Shown here: positions 7,884-15,063 of the stretch, piece by piece
How the letters are laid out: the number at the start of each line of letters is the position of its first letter
Numbering within the stretch: the first letter of the stretch is position 1
Assembly: GCA_905207385.1 (NCBI GenBank)
Contig: CAJLLH010000003.1
Location: 1-19,363 of the forward strand
Reading direction: 5' to 3'
DNA length: 19,363 bases
Source of the DNA: an uncultured Eubacteriales bacterium
Lineage (GTDB): Bacteria; Bacillota; Clostridia; Christensenellales; Borkfalkiaceae
Notes under the pieces: generated by a model
The model's input: only the letters and a program-made list of their open reading frames with translations
Told to the model about the DNA's origin: nothing
The model's database searches: none
Made by a program: the position numbers and the translations under genes

Positions 7884-8786
7884 TCAGCGCATAAGTTTGA
7901 CCATTACGGCCTTCTGAGCGTGCAACCTGTTTTCGGCTTCGTCAAAAATTTCCTTTGCGTGAGCTTCAAAAACTCCGTCGGTTATTTCCTCGCCGCGGTG
8001 CGCGGGAAGGCAATGCATAACCATTACGTCTTCTTTGGCTTCCTTTATGTTCTTTTCGTTTATCTGATAGCCCTTGAATATGCTCTCGCGTTCCTTCTTC
8101 TCTTTCTCCTGACCCATGGAAGCCCACACGTCGGTGTAAAGAACGTCCGCGCCCTCGATGGCTTCTTTCACGTTGTTGGTAACGGTAAGAAGTCCGCTTT
8201 CCTTGCCCCACTTAACAAGCTCGGCGTCGGGTTCGTAACCTTCGGGGCAGGCAACCGCAAAACTCATTCCGGTCTTTACCGCGCCGACTATAAGGCTGTT
8301 TGCCATATTGTTGCCGTCGCCTATGAACGCCATTTTAAGCCCTTTGAACGTGCCCTTGTGCTCCCTTATGGTCATAAGGTCGGCGAGCACCTGACAGGGA
8401 TGGCAGTAGTCGGTGAGTCCGTTAATTACGGGAATGCTGCCGTACTTTGCAAGGTCTTCAACTTCCTGCTGGGCAAAGGTGCGTATCATAATGCCGTCGA
8501 GATAGCGCGACAGAACGCGCGCCGTATCCTGAACGGGTTCGCCCCTGCCTATCTGAAGGTCGTTGCTCGACAAAAAGAGCGCGTAACCGCCGAGCTCGTA
8601 CATACCCGCTTCAAAAGAAACCCTTGTGCGGGTAGAAGCTTTCTGGAAAATCATGCCCAGCTTTTTGCCCTTGAGGTAATCCTTCTGTATACCGTTATTC
8701 CTTTCAAATTTGAGCTGGTCGGCGAGGTTGAGTATGGAAAGTATGTCCTCCCTGCTCAGATCGCCGAGTTTGAGTAAATGTTTCAT
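7884..8786 (-). CDS. argF: Ornithine carbamoyltransferase
   Basis: It transfers the carbamoyl group to ornithine to give citrulline. The 300-residue length is typical. The carbamoyl-phosphate loop STRTR is at 51-55, the HPCQ motif at 129-132 and the ornithine-side HCLPAHRGEEI motif begins at 258, with Cys259. These distinguish it from aspartate carbamoyltransferase. It overlaps argD by 4 nt (ATGA), with GAGG about 10 nt before its ATG inside argD, and is followed by carA. A catabolic role (arginine deiminase pathway) is unlikely given the biosynthetic neighbours. Confidence 0.96.
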   Translation of the reverse strand: MKHLLKLGDLSREDILSILNLADQLKFERNNGIQKDYLKGKKLGMIFQKASTRTRVSFEAGMYELGGYALFLSSNDLQIGRGEPVQDTARVLSRYLDGIMIRTFAQQEVEDLAKYGSIPVINGLTDYCHPCQVLADLMTIREHKGTFKGLKMAFIGDGNNMANSLIVGAVKTGMSFAVACPEGYEPDAELVKWGKESGLLTVTNNVKEAIEGADVLYTDVWASMGQEKEKKERESIFKGYQINEKNIKEAKEDVMVMHCLPAHRGEEITDGVFEAHAKEIFDEAENRLHAQKAVMVKLMR

Positions 8787-9949
8787 TGACTTATAACCTC
8801 GCTTAATATTCTTACGGCAAAGTCCATTTCGTCTTTGCTTATGGAAAGAGGCGGCAAAAGGCGCACCTTTGAATGAGCGGTTAGCACCAAAAGCCCCTTA
8901 TCTATACATTTTTTTGCAATTTCCGCGGCAGGTTTTTCCGTTTCAAGACCTATCATAAGTCCCATGCCGCTTACATTTTTGACGCCTTTTATTGCGGCAA
9001 GCTTTTCTTTGAAATACTCGCCCTTTCCCCTTACTTCGGCTAAAAGCTTATCGTCTATTCTGGAAAGTATGCTGTACGCGCCCGCGCAGACTACGGGATT
9101 TCCGCCGAACGTTGAGCCGTGGTCGCCGTATCCAAAAACATCCGCACACTTTTCAAAGAGCATGCACGCGCCTATCGGCAGACCTCCGCCAAGCCCCTTC
9201 GCCGTAGTAACTATGTCGGGGTGAACGCCGAAGGCTTCGTATGCGTAAAGGTAACCCGTTCTACCGTTGCCCGTCTGCACTTCGTCGCAGATGAAAAGAA
9301 TGTCGCGCTCTTTGCAGATTTTTTCTATTTCTTTAACAAACTGACCGTCGAGGACGTTGACGCCGCTTTCGCCCTGTATGCATTCAATCATTATAGCGCA
9401 AGTGTCGCCGTCAATGCAATTCAAAACGCCCTTTAAATCAGGTTCGGCATAAACAAATCCTGCGGGGAAAGGACCGTAATATTTATGGAAAGCGTCCTGA
9501 CCTGTCGCCGCAAGCGTCGCCAGCGTTCTGCCGTGGAAAGAATCTTTAAGGGTTATTATTTTTTTCCTCGACGCGCCGTAGCGTGTTTCGCCGTACTTTC
9601 TGGCAACTTTAATGGCGCACTCGTTGGCTTCCGCGCCGCTGTTGCCGAAGAAAACTTTCTTCGCGCCCGTCTTTTCGCACATGAGTTTGGCAAGCTTAGC
9701 CTGAGGCTCGGTATAAAAAAGATTGCTTGCGTGCTGAACGCAGCCCAGCTGGTCGGTTACCGCTTTCTTCCACTCTTCGTCGTTGACGCCGAAAATATTT
9801 ACGGCAATGCCGCTGCCGCAGTCAACATATTCCTTGCCGTCGTAATCGTACAGGCGGCAGCCCTTACCTTCCCTGAAAGCGACGGGGAAGCGGGCGTATG
9901 TTCCAGCAATATATTGTTTATCTTCTTCGATTATATCCTTTCCGTTCAT
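8783..9949 (-). CDS. argD: Acetylornithine aminotransferase
   Basis: This PLP-dependent class III aminotransferase exchanges an amino group between glutamate and N-acetylglutamate semialdehyde to form N-acetylornithine. In the 388-residue protein, FGNSGAEANE (101-110) holds the PLP phosphate, CDEVQTG (221-227) contacts the pyridine ring and Lys251 in TTAKGLGGGLPIGA forms the Schiff base. GGAG about 7 nt upstream supports the ATG. It overlaps argF by 4 nt and lies 61 nt after argB, across a hairpin that begins in the argB stop codon. Context favours ArgD over the related ornithine or 4-aminobutyrate aminotransferases. Confidence 0.95.
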   Translation of the reverse strand: MNGKDIIEEDKQYIAGTYARFPVAFREGKGCRLYDYDGKEYVDCGSGIAVNIFGVNDEEWKKAVTDQLGCVQHASNLFYTEPQAKLAKLMCEKTGAKKVFFGNSGAEANECAIKVARKYGETRYGASRKKIITLKDSFHGRTLATLAATGQDAFHKYYGPFPAGFVYAEPDLKGVLNCIDGDTCAIMIECIQGESGVNVLDGQFVKEIEKICKERDILFICDEVQTGNGRTGYLYAYEAFGVHPDIVTTAKGLGGGLPIGACMLFEKCADVFGYGDHGSTFGGNPVVCAGAYSILSRIDDKLLAEVRGKGEYFKEKLAAIKGVKNVSGMGLMIGLETEKPAAEIAKKCIDKGLLVLTAHSKVRLLPPLSISKDEMDFAVRILSEVISQ

Positions 9950-9977
9950 TTTAACTCCGCAAAATAATGCCTTTTAC

Positions 9978-10012
9978 TAAAAGAAAGACTGATTTAACGC
10001 AATAAATCAGTC
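9978..10012 (-). terminator. Terminator-like hairpin overlapping the argB stop codon
   Basis: On the minus strand GACTGATTTA, loop TTGCGT and TAAATCAGTC form a perfect 10-bp stem (10012-10003 with 9996-9987), followed by TTTCTTTT. The upstream arm begins in the argB TGA stop codon, so translating ribosomes would cover it. Only three of ten pairs are G-C, so a partial terminator or an mRNA stability and processing element inside the operon is more likely than a full stop. Confidence 0.5.
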
Positions 10013-10859
10013 AACTGTAAAACATGGTGCCGCTGCCTTCTTCAGACAAAATTTCCACCAAAATGGAATGGTAAACCCGTCCGTCCGTAATGAACACCTT
10101 GTTCACACCGCGGCGGATGGCTTCTTTGCAGCAGTCTATTTTGGGTATCATGCCGCCCGATATTATGCCCTGCTTTACAAGCGCGGGAATATCGGAAACG
10201 TATACCTTTTTTATTAAACTATCGGGATCGTCTTTATTTTCAAGCAATCCCTTGATGTCTGTCATGAGAATGAGACTCTCCGCCCCTATAGCGCCCGCTA
10301 TAGACGCCGCGGCGGTGTCTGCGTTTATGTTATAAATATTGCCCTCGTCGTCGAAACCTATCGGAGAAATTACGGGAACATATCCGAGGCTTAAAACGTC
10401 TTTTATGATGCTCGCGTCAACATTGACTATTTTTCCGACAAAACCGAGGTCTTCGGACACTTTTTCGCACCTTAACATATGTCCGTCTTCGCCGCACAGT
10501 CCTATCGACTTGCCGCCCGCCGCGCAAAGAAGGTCTACAAGAGATTTGTTTACCTTGCCAGCAAGAGCCATGCGCGCTATTTCTGCCGTTTCCGAGTCTG
10601 TGTAACGCAATCCGTTTACAAATTTGGGAACTATGCCCATGCGCTTGGAAATATCGGAAATTTCAGGTCCGCCGCCGTGAACGAGCACGACTTTTATTCC
10701 TAGGGCACTGAGAACAGCCACGTCGTTCATGACCGACGATTTAAGCTTTTCGTCCGTCATCGCGTTGCCGCCGTATTTTATGACTATAATTTTATTATAG
10801 TATTTTCGTATGTACGGCAGAGCCTCTATCAGAAACTCAGCCTGTTCCTGTTTGTCCAT
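10011..10859 (-). CDS. argB: N-acetylglutamate kinase
   Basis: It phosphorylates N-acetylglutamate, usually the controlled step of arginine synthesis. The 282-residue amino acid kinase-fold protein has the ATP-side KYGGNAM (28-34), the glycine-rich HGGGPEI (61-67) and the FVNGLRYTDSET signature. The first 25 residues form an N-terminal helix ending in an ALPYI motif. That extension is characteristic of the hexameric, arginine-inhibited enzymes (Thermotoga/Pseudomonas type) and is absent in E. coli ArgB, so feedback inhibition by arginine is likely. GGAG sits about 6 nt before the ATG. It is separated from argJ by 121 nt with no obvious promoter, and a hairpin overlaps its stop codon. Confidence 0.96.
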   Translation of the reverse strand: MDKQEQAEFLIEALPYIRKYYNKIIVIKYGGNAMTDEKLKSSVMNDVAVLSALGIKVVLVHGGGPEISDISKRMGIVPKFVNGLRYTDSETAEIARMALAGKVNKSLVDLLCAAGGKSIGLCGEDGHMLRCEKVSEDLGFVGKIVNVDASIIKDVLSLGYVPVISPIGFDDEGNIYNINADTAAASIAGAIGAESLILMTDIKGLLENKDDPDSLIKKVYVSDIPALVKQGIISGGMIPKIDCCKEAIRRGVNKVFITDGRVYHSILVEILSEEGSGTMFYS

Positions 10860-10980
10860 TGAAATCTCCGAAAAAACTTTACGCCGCGCGGATACTGGAT
10901 ACCCGATATATCTTCAAGCGGCTACATTAGCCTTAAATTTATTATTGTTGCGACGACCGCAATTGCGTCCGAGCCTTAAC

Positions 10981-12201
10981 TCAGGTGCGATAATCGCCGT
11001 TTATTTTTACGTAATCGTAAGTCAGGTCGCAGCCCCACGCCGAAGCCTTGCACCCCCCCGACTTGAGGTCTATATTAATCTGTACCTCGTCGCGGGAAAG
11101 AACTTTCTTTGCAAAATCTTCGTCGAAAGCTATTCCGCTGCCGTCTTCGCATACGGGAAGATTGCCCGCCGCCGAACGGAAACTTACGTCGATTTTGTTT
11201 ACATCGACAGGCTCGCCCGCGTAACCTATAGCGCAAAGCACCCTGCCCCAGTTAGCGTCAGCACCGAACATAGCGGCTTTGACGAGCGAAGATTTTATTA
11301 CAGATTTAGCGACATTCTTTGCTGTTTTTGAAGTTTTTGCACCCTTTACGTTGCATTCAATAAGCTTAGTTGCGCCCTCTCCGTCTTTTGCTATCATTCG
11401 GGAAAGTTTTACTGTGCAATGGTGCAGAGCTTTTTTGAACGCCGTGAAATCAGCGCCCGCAGAGCAGATTTTTTCGTTTCCAGCAAGTCCGTTGGCTAGT
11501 ATGCAACAGGTATCGTTGGTGGACTGGTCGCCGTCTATGCTGACCATATTGAAAGAGGTTTTAACGTCCTCGGAGAGCGCTTTTTGAAGCATTTCCGAAC
11601 TTATTGCAACGTCCGAAGTAATGAAAATGAGCGTCGTAGCCATATTGGGGCAAATCATGCCCACGCCCTTTGCAATTGCGCCTATATGGCAGGTTTTGCC
11701 GCCCAGAGTAAATTCAACGGCAACCGACTTGGGCACGGTATCGGTAGTCATTATCGCTTCAGCCGCAGACGCGCTGTCAAGTCCGACGGAAGCATAAAGC
11801 TTATCGATATTCTCCGCCATAGGCTTAATGTCAAGCGGAAGACCTATAACACCCGTGGAAGCCACAATAACGTCTTCCGCGGCTATACCCGAAACTTTTG
11901 TTACGAGCGAGCACATCTCTTCGGCTACCTTTTCGCCGTCTTTGTTGCAGGTGTTGGCGTTGCCGCTGTTGCAGATTACCGCTTGAGCAATGCCGTTTGC
12001 AAGGTTGCGCTTTGTAACTATAACGGGCGCGCCCTTTACAAGGTTCTGCGTATATACTCCCGCCGCCGCGCAGGGAACTTCGCTTATGATAAGCGCAAAA
12101 TCTTTCTTTTCTTTATTTTTCCTTATACCGCAGTGTATGCCGCCCGCTTTAAAGCCGAGAGGCGCGCACACGCCGCCTGTAATTTCACGCAAAAATTTCA
12201 T
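10981..12201 (-). CDS. argJ: Glutamate N-acetyltransferase (ornithine acetyltransferase) ArgJ
   Basis: ArgJ moves the acetyl group from N-acetylornithine to glutamate, releasing ornithine and recycling the acetyl group; bifunctional members can also use acetyl-CoA. The 406-residue precursor is cleaved by itself at the Ala-Thr bond in NMATTL, giving Thr189 as the new N-terminal nucleophile. The oxyanion TGVIG stretch lies at about 116-120 and the C-terminus ends in DYRT, as in intact family members. No argA-like gene is in the window, so a bifunctional role is possible but cannot be read from sequence. The ATG is fixed by the family N-terminus, yet it lacks a properly spaced Shine-Dalgarno (nearest AAGG about 14 nt away). 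A short arginine-rich frame ends 7 nt before it, suggesting coupled translation. Confidence 0.96.
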   Translation of the reverse strand: MKFLREITGGVCAPLGFKAGGIHCGIRKNKEKKDFALIISEVPCAAAGVYTQNLVKGAPVIVTKRNLANGIAQAVICNSGNANTCNKDGEKVAEEMCSLVTKVSGIAAEDVIVASTGVIGLPLDIKPMAENIDKLYASVGLDSASAAEAIMTTDTVPKSVAVEFTLGGKTCHIGAIAKGVGMICPNMATTLIFITSDVAISSEMLQKALSEDVKTSFNMVSIDGDQSTNDTCCILANGLAGNEKICSAGADFTAFKKALHHCTVKLSRMIAKDGEGATKLIECNVKGAKTSKTAKNVAKSVIKSSLVKAAMFGADANWGRVLCAIGYAGEPVDVNKIDVSFRSAAGNLPVCEDGSGIAFDEDFAKKVLSRDEVQINIDLKSGGCKASAWGCDLTYDYVKINGDYRT

Positions 12202-12208
12202 ATAGGAA

Positions 12209-12268
12209 TTAAATCCTTAACCTCAGTTTTCTTACAGATTTATCGTTACTTCTTTTCTTATCTCTCAT
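12209..12268 (-). CDS. Candidate arginine-rich leader peptide upstream of argJ
   Basis: This 19-codon frame begins with ATG at 12268-12266 and encodes MRDKKRSNDKSVRKLRLRI, ending in TAA 7 nt before the argJ ATG. Five codons are arginine (AGA three times, AGG twice) and four are lysine. It lies entirely between the argJ promoter and argJ. A stalled or terminating ribosome here would directly affect argJ initiation, which has no good Shine-Dalgarno of its own. No strong ribosome site precedes the leader ATG; a 6-bp stem (AGCGCC/GGCGCT) ends 3 nt before it. The region is purine-rich, which produces AGA/AGG by chance, so conservation is needed before accepting it as translated. Confidence 0.4.
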   Translation of the reverse strand: MRDKKRSNDKSVRKLRLRI

Positions 12269-12314
12269 TAAAGCGCCAACAAAAAACCCAAATCCTTACA
12301 GGCGCTCTGTATAG

Positions 12315-12343
12315 ATTATATCCCAAATTTTATCCGCAGTCAA
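12315..12343 (-). promoter_or_regulatory. Sigma-A type promoter of argJ
   Basis: TTGACT (12343-12338), a 17-nt spacer and TATAAT (12320-12315) read toward argJ. Transcription would start near 12308, giving a leader of roughly 105 nt. This makes argJBDF-carAB-desulfurase-thiI a unit that can be transcribed independently of argC. Confidence 0.75.
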
Positions 12344-12515
12344 TCTTTTAGCAAAATATTTGGGCTACATTTATATTATAGTTATTACAATCTATTATAG
12401 CCAATGCAATCGGGCAAAGCTGACCTGATTGCCTTCTTTAAGCAAGCAACGGCTTATAAATTACCATAACCGCACACAGCTTAATTCAAGACCGCCGCAA
12501 TCTTAAGCCAAAATA

Positions 12516-13448
12516 TCAGATAAGCGAGCAAGTTTCATCAAGCCCCAGCATTATGTTCATATTCTGCACCGCCGCACCTGACGCGCCTTTGCCGAGGTTA
12601 TCGAACACGCTGCACATAAGTATCATGTCGTCGTTTCCGCTGACATAAATTTTGAGCATATTCGTTCCCGACAGCTCGTTTGCGGGAAGATAAGCGGGAA
12701 TTTGCTCTTTTTGCGCAATTTTTATAAAATTCTGCGACGCATAGTACTCTGCAAAAAAGCTTCTTATATCTTCTACACCGTATTTTTTAAGCAAAAGGTT
12801 TTTATACAGCGGCACGGTAACGCACATGCCGCAATAAAAATCGCAGATTATGGGATTGAATATCGGCGGGTGCGAAAGTCCGCATTCGTGAACCATTTCG
12901 GGCAGATGCTTATGCGTAAGCGCAAGTCCGTACTGCCTGGGCGAAGAAAGAGATATATCCCTCTCCTTCGACTGATATTCGGCAATCGTCTTTTTTCCGC
13001 CGCCCGAATAACCCGTAACAGAGTGCGCCACAAGCGGATAGTCCGCACCGAGAATTCCGGCTTTTACCAGCGGAGCTACCAGAGTTATAAAACCCGTGGC
13101 GTGACAGCCGGGATTTGCCACCCTGTTTGCCGAAGCAATCTCCTCCCTGCGCTTTTGCGAAAGTTCGGGCAGACCGTAAACCCAACCATCGGCGGTGCGG
13201 TGCGCCGTGGACGCGTCTATAATGCGCGCTTTGGGATTTTCTACCAGCGAAACAGCCCCCCTCGCCGCCGCGTCGGGCAGACAAAGGAAAGAAATATCCG
13301 CAGAATTCAGGCATTCCTTGCGCGCCGCGGAGTCTTTACGCTTTTCTTCCGACAGAACTATAATATTTATATCGCCGCGCTTTTCAAGCCTTTCAAAAAT
13401 CTGAAGACCCGTCGTCCCTTCGCGGCCGTCGATAAACACATTATACAT
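12516..13448 (-). CDS. argC: N-acetyl-gamma-glutamyl-phosphate reductase (type 2, short form)
   Basis: It reduces N-acetylglutamyl phosphate to the semialdehyde with NADPH. From the ATG at 13448 it has 310 residues. The N-terminus MYNVFIDGREGTTGLQI is the dinucleotide-binding start of the short type 2 ArgC group, not the longer GATGYTGAEL type usual in Bacillus. The catalytic cysteine is Cys115 in NPGCHATG, and the KHLPEM motif has the catalytic-site histidine (His181). A TTG 7 codons upstream would extend it, but that extension lies in a hairpin and has no homologous counterpart, so I prefer the ATG, which has CGGAAAAAT before it. It lies 137 nt after argG and 314 nt before argJ. Confidence 0.94.
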   Translation of the reverse strand: MYNVFIDGREGTTGLQIFERLEKRGDINIIVLSEEKRKDSAARKECLNSADISFLCLPDAAARGAVSLVENPKARIIDASTAHRTADGWVYGLPELSQKRREEIASANRVANPGCHATGFITLVAPLVKAGILGADYPLVAHSVTGYSGGGKKTIAEYQSKERDISLSSPRQYGLALTHKHLPEMVHECGLSHPPIFNPIICDFYCGMCVTVPLYKNLLLKKYGVEDIRSFFAEYYASQNFIKIAQKEQIPAYLPANELSGTNMLKIYVSGNDDMILMCSVFDNLGKGASGAAVQNMNIMLGLDETCSLI

Positions 13449-13462
13449 ATTTTTCCGTAACA

Positions 13463-13512
13463 GCCGCAAAGCGGCAACTATAAATACAAAGCGGCAAAAA
13501 CGCCGCTTTGTA
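13463..13512 (-). promoter_or_regulatory. Paired hairpins with repeated GCCGCTTTG in front of argC
   Basis: On the minus strand TACAAAGCGGC, loop GTTTTT and GCCGCTTTGTA form a perfect 11-bp stem (13512-13502 with 13495-13485). Nine nt later comes GCCGC-TTT-GCGGC, a perfect 5-bp stem (13475-13463). The arm GCCGCTTTG is present in both, so the left arm CAAAGCGGC could pair with either copy. The larger hairpin has only a short AT-rich tail (ATTTATAG), so it may be the argG terminator or part of a switch in the argC leader. The second stem ends 14 nt before the argC ATG. Confidence 0.5.
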
Positions 13513-13540
13513 ATTTAATGCTATTAAATAGTTATTTCAA
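13512..13540 (-). promoter_or_regulatory. Possible weak promoter of argC
   Basis: TTGAAA (13540-13535), a 17-nt spacer and TAAATT (13517-13512) read toward argC. The -10 box matches the consensus at only four of six positions, and the start would fall inside the large hairpin, so argC may instead be expressed by read-through from argG. Confidence 0.3.
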
Positions 13541-13563
13541 GCGCATTTCCGCCGAAAACTCCG

Positions 13564-13578
13564 CGGCAGAAGCTGCCG
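13564..13578 (-). terminator. Small hairpin just after argG
   Basis: CGGCAG-CTT-CTGCCG forms a perfect 6-bp stem with a three-base loop 7 nt beyond the argG stop on the minus strand, followed by CGGAGTTTTC. The T-run is short and delayed, so termination would be partial at best; RNA 3'-end protection is an alternative. Confidence 0.35.
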
Positions 13579-13585
13579 TCAATGC

Positions 13586-14806
13586 TTACTTAAGCTTCTT
13601 TTCGTCGAGAAGCGCCTTGATTTTAATGGGCAGACCGAACAGATTTATGAAGCCCGCGGAATCGGTCTGGTCGTAGCAATGATCCTCGCCGAAAGTTGCT
13701 ATGTCCTCGCTGTACAGCGAATAAGGCGAAGTTATTCCCGCGTTCATTACGTTGCCCTTGTAAATGCGAAGCTTTACATCGCCCGTAACAGTTTCCTGCG
13801 TTTTGTTTACGAATGCGTCGAGCGCTTCCCTTAAAGGCGTGAACCACTGTCCGTCGTAAACCATTTCGCCGTACTTGACAGCTATAAGCTGTTTATAGTG
13901 CGCCGTAGCCTTATCGAGGCAGATAGATTCAAGAAGTTCATGCGCGGTATAAAGTATCGTACCGCCGGGAGTTTCATACACGCCGCGGCTCTTCATCCCC
14001 ACAAGGCGGTTTTCAACCATGTCGCAGAGACCTACGCCGTTTTCGCCACCCACTTTGTTGAGCTTTTCAATAAGCGACACGCTGTCCATCTCTTCGCCGT
14101 CTATCGCGGTAGGAATGCCTTTTTCAAAGTGTATGGTTATATAAGTGCTCTTGTCGGGAGCTTTCCAGGGCGATACGCCGAGCTCGAGAATTTTATCGTA
14201 CTGAGGCTCGTTTGCGGGGTCTTCGAGGTCGAGACCTTCATGCGAAAGATGCCACAGGTTTTTATCTTTGGAATAGTTGGTTTCCCTGTTTATTTTAAGC
14301 GGTATGTTATGCGCTTCGGCGTAGTCTATTTCCTCGTCGCGGCTCTTTATGTCCCAGATGCGCCAAGGAGCGATTATGGGCATTTCGGGCGCGAACGCCT
14401 TTATAGAAAGCTCGAAACGTACCTGGTCGTTGCCCTTGCCCGTACAACCGTGGGAGATAGCGTCAGCGCCTTCCTTTTTAGCTATTTCAACTATCCTCTT
14501 TGCAATTACGGGGCGCGCGAACGACGTACCGAGAAGATATTTATTCTCGTATACGGCTCCCGCCTTCATCGTGGGATAAATGTAATCTTCTATAAAATCT
14601 TTGCGGAGGTCTTCGATATAAAGCTTGGATGCGCCCGTCTTAAGCGCCTTTTCTTCAAGCCCTTCAAGCTCAGATTCCTGACCGACGTCGGCGGAAACGG
14701 CTATAACCTCGCAATTATCGTAATTTTCCTTGAGCCAGGGTATAATGATTGATGTATCAAGCCCGCCCGAATAAGCAAGTACAACTTTTTTAATCTTCTT
14801 TTCCAT
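13586..14806 (-). CDS. argG: Argininosuccinate synthase
   Basis: It condenses citrulline and aspartate with ATP to form argininosuccinate. From the ATG at 14806 the protein has 406 residues, the usual length. The N-type PP-loop AYSGGLDTS is at 11-19 and the [12 protein letters not shown] motif at 121-132. An in-frame ATG at 14854 would add 16 residues, but it coincides with the expected transcription start of a strong promoter and has no counterpart in the family, so the inner ATG is preferred. GGACG lies about 12 nt upstream, a weak ribosome site. The next enzyme, ArgH, is not encoded in the window. Candidate arginine boxes lie upstream of the promoter. Confidence 0.95.
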   Translation of the reverse strand: MEKKIKKVVLAYSGGLDTSIIIPWLKENYDNCEVIAVSADVGQESELEGLEEKALKTGASKLYIEDLRKDFIEDYIYPTMKAGAVYENKYLLGTSFARPVIAKRIVEIAKKEGADAISHGCTGKGNDQVRFELSIKAFAPEMPIIAPWRIWDIKSRDEEIDYAEAHNIPLKINRETNYSKDKNLWHLSHEGLDLEDPANEPQYDKILELGVSPWKAPDKSTYITIHFEKGIPTAIDGEEMDSVSLIEKLNKVGGENGVGLCDMVENRLVGMKSRGVYETPGGTILYTAHELLESICLDKATAHYKQLIAVKYGEMVYDGQWFTPLREALDAFVNKTQETVTGDVKLRIYKGNVMNAGITSPYSLYSEDIATFGEDHCYDQTDSAGFINLFGLPIKIKALLDEKKLK

Positions 14807-14861
14807 ATATATTTTCGTCCGATAAATGTATTTGAAGCCTGCTTTCCGCTTCATTTACCAA

Positions 14862-14891
14862 ATTATATATTAAAGCCCGCCTCAAAGTCAA
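14862..14891 (-). promoter_or_regulatory. Sigma-A type promoter of argG
   Basis: TTGACT (14891-14886), an 18-nt spacer and TATAAT (14867-14862) read toward argG, with a start near 14855 and a leader of about 50 nt. Confidence 0.75.
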
Positions 14892-14931
14892 GCGTTTGTA
14901 TTGTATATTTTGAATAATTCTAAAATAATTT

Positions 14932-14945
14932 TGCATATTTATACA
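14932..14945. promoter_or_regulatory. Candidate ARG box 1 upstream of argG
   Basis: Minus-strand TGTATAAATATGCA matches the ArgR/AhrC core TGAATWWWWATTCA at 12 of 14 positions. It lies about 40 bp upstream of the argG -35 box. The surrounding DNA is very AT-rich, which raises the chance of a spurious match. Confidence 0.45.
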
Positions 14946-14971
14946 TAATTTATGCAAAATGAGCGCATAAC

Positions 14972-14985
14972 AGAATATTTATTCA
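14972..14985. promoter_or_regulatory. Candidate ARG box 2 upstream of argG
   Basis: Minus-strand TGAATAAATATTCT matches the ArgR/AhrC core TGAATWWWWATTCA at 13 of 14 positions. Its centre is 40 bp from box 1, close to four helical turns, so both could face one ArgR hexamer. The position upstream of the -35 box implies looping or control at a distance rather than simple occlusion. Confidence 0.5.
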
Positions 14986-15022
14986 AATAATGTAAATTAT
15001 TAACAAATTTGACGTCTGAGAG

Positions 15023-15063
15023 GCAAAAATATAGCTGAAAACGGATTTTAATCCGTTTTCAGC
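15023..15063 (-). terminator. Intrinsic terminator of the ygjP-like gene
   Basis: GCTGAAAACGGAT and ATCCGTTTTCAGC form a perfect 13-bp stem (15063-15051 with 15046-15034) around a four-base loop. On the minus strand it is followed by TATATTTTTGCC. It lies about 140 nt beyond the 15207 stop and insulates the argG promoter region. Confidence 0.75.

Larger units (their letters stand above)
12202..12515 (-). other. 314-nt argC-argJ spacer: promoter and leader region
   Basis: On the minus strand the first half after argC holds two weak pairings (GCTTAA/TTAAGC near 12508-12479; GCAATC/GATTGC at about 12433-12402) without a U-run, so I do not call a terminator. The middle has two extra TATAAT-like boxes in a GGCTA...TAGCC inverted repeat (about 12362-12402). 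The second half has the argJ promoter, a 5' stem-loop (AGCGCC at 12306-12301 with GGCGCT at 12277-12272) and the short arginine-rich frame. No longer gene is visible on either strand. Confidence 0.6.

Noticed and set aside
10860..10980. Second promoter or leader in the argJ-argB gap
   Set aside because: I found a small GGCTA-ATG-TAGCC hairpin and a duplicated GTATCC, but no -35/-10 pair and no sensible short frame.
13449..13469. TTG start extending ArgC by 7 residues
   Set aside because: It lies in a hairpin, has no ribosome site, and type 2 ArgC proteins begin at the YNVFIDG strand.
15034..15063. The 13-bp hairpin as a transposon end or riboswitch
   Set aside because: It has a four-base loop and a U-run in the direction of the gene that ends upstream, which is the form of an ordinary intrinsic terminator; no transposase or matching partner repeat is present.
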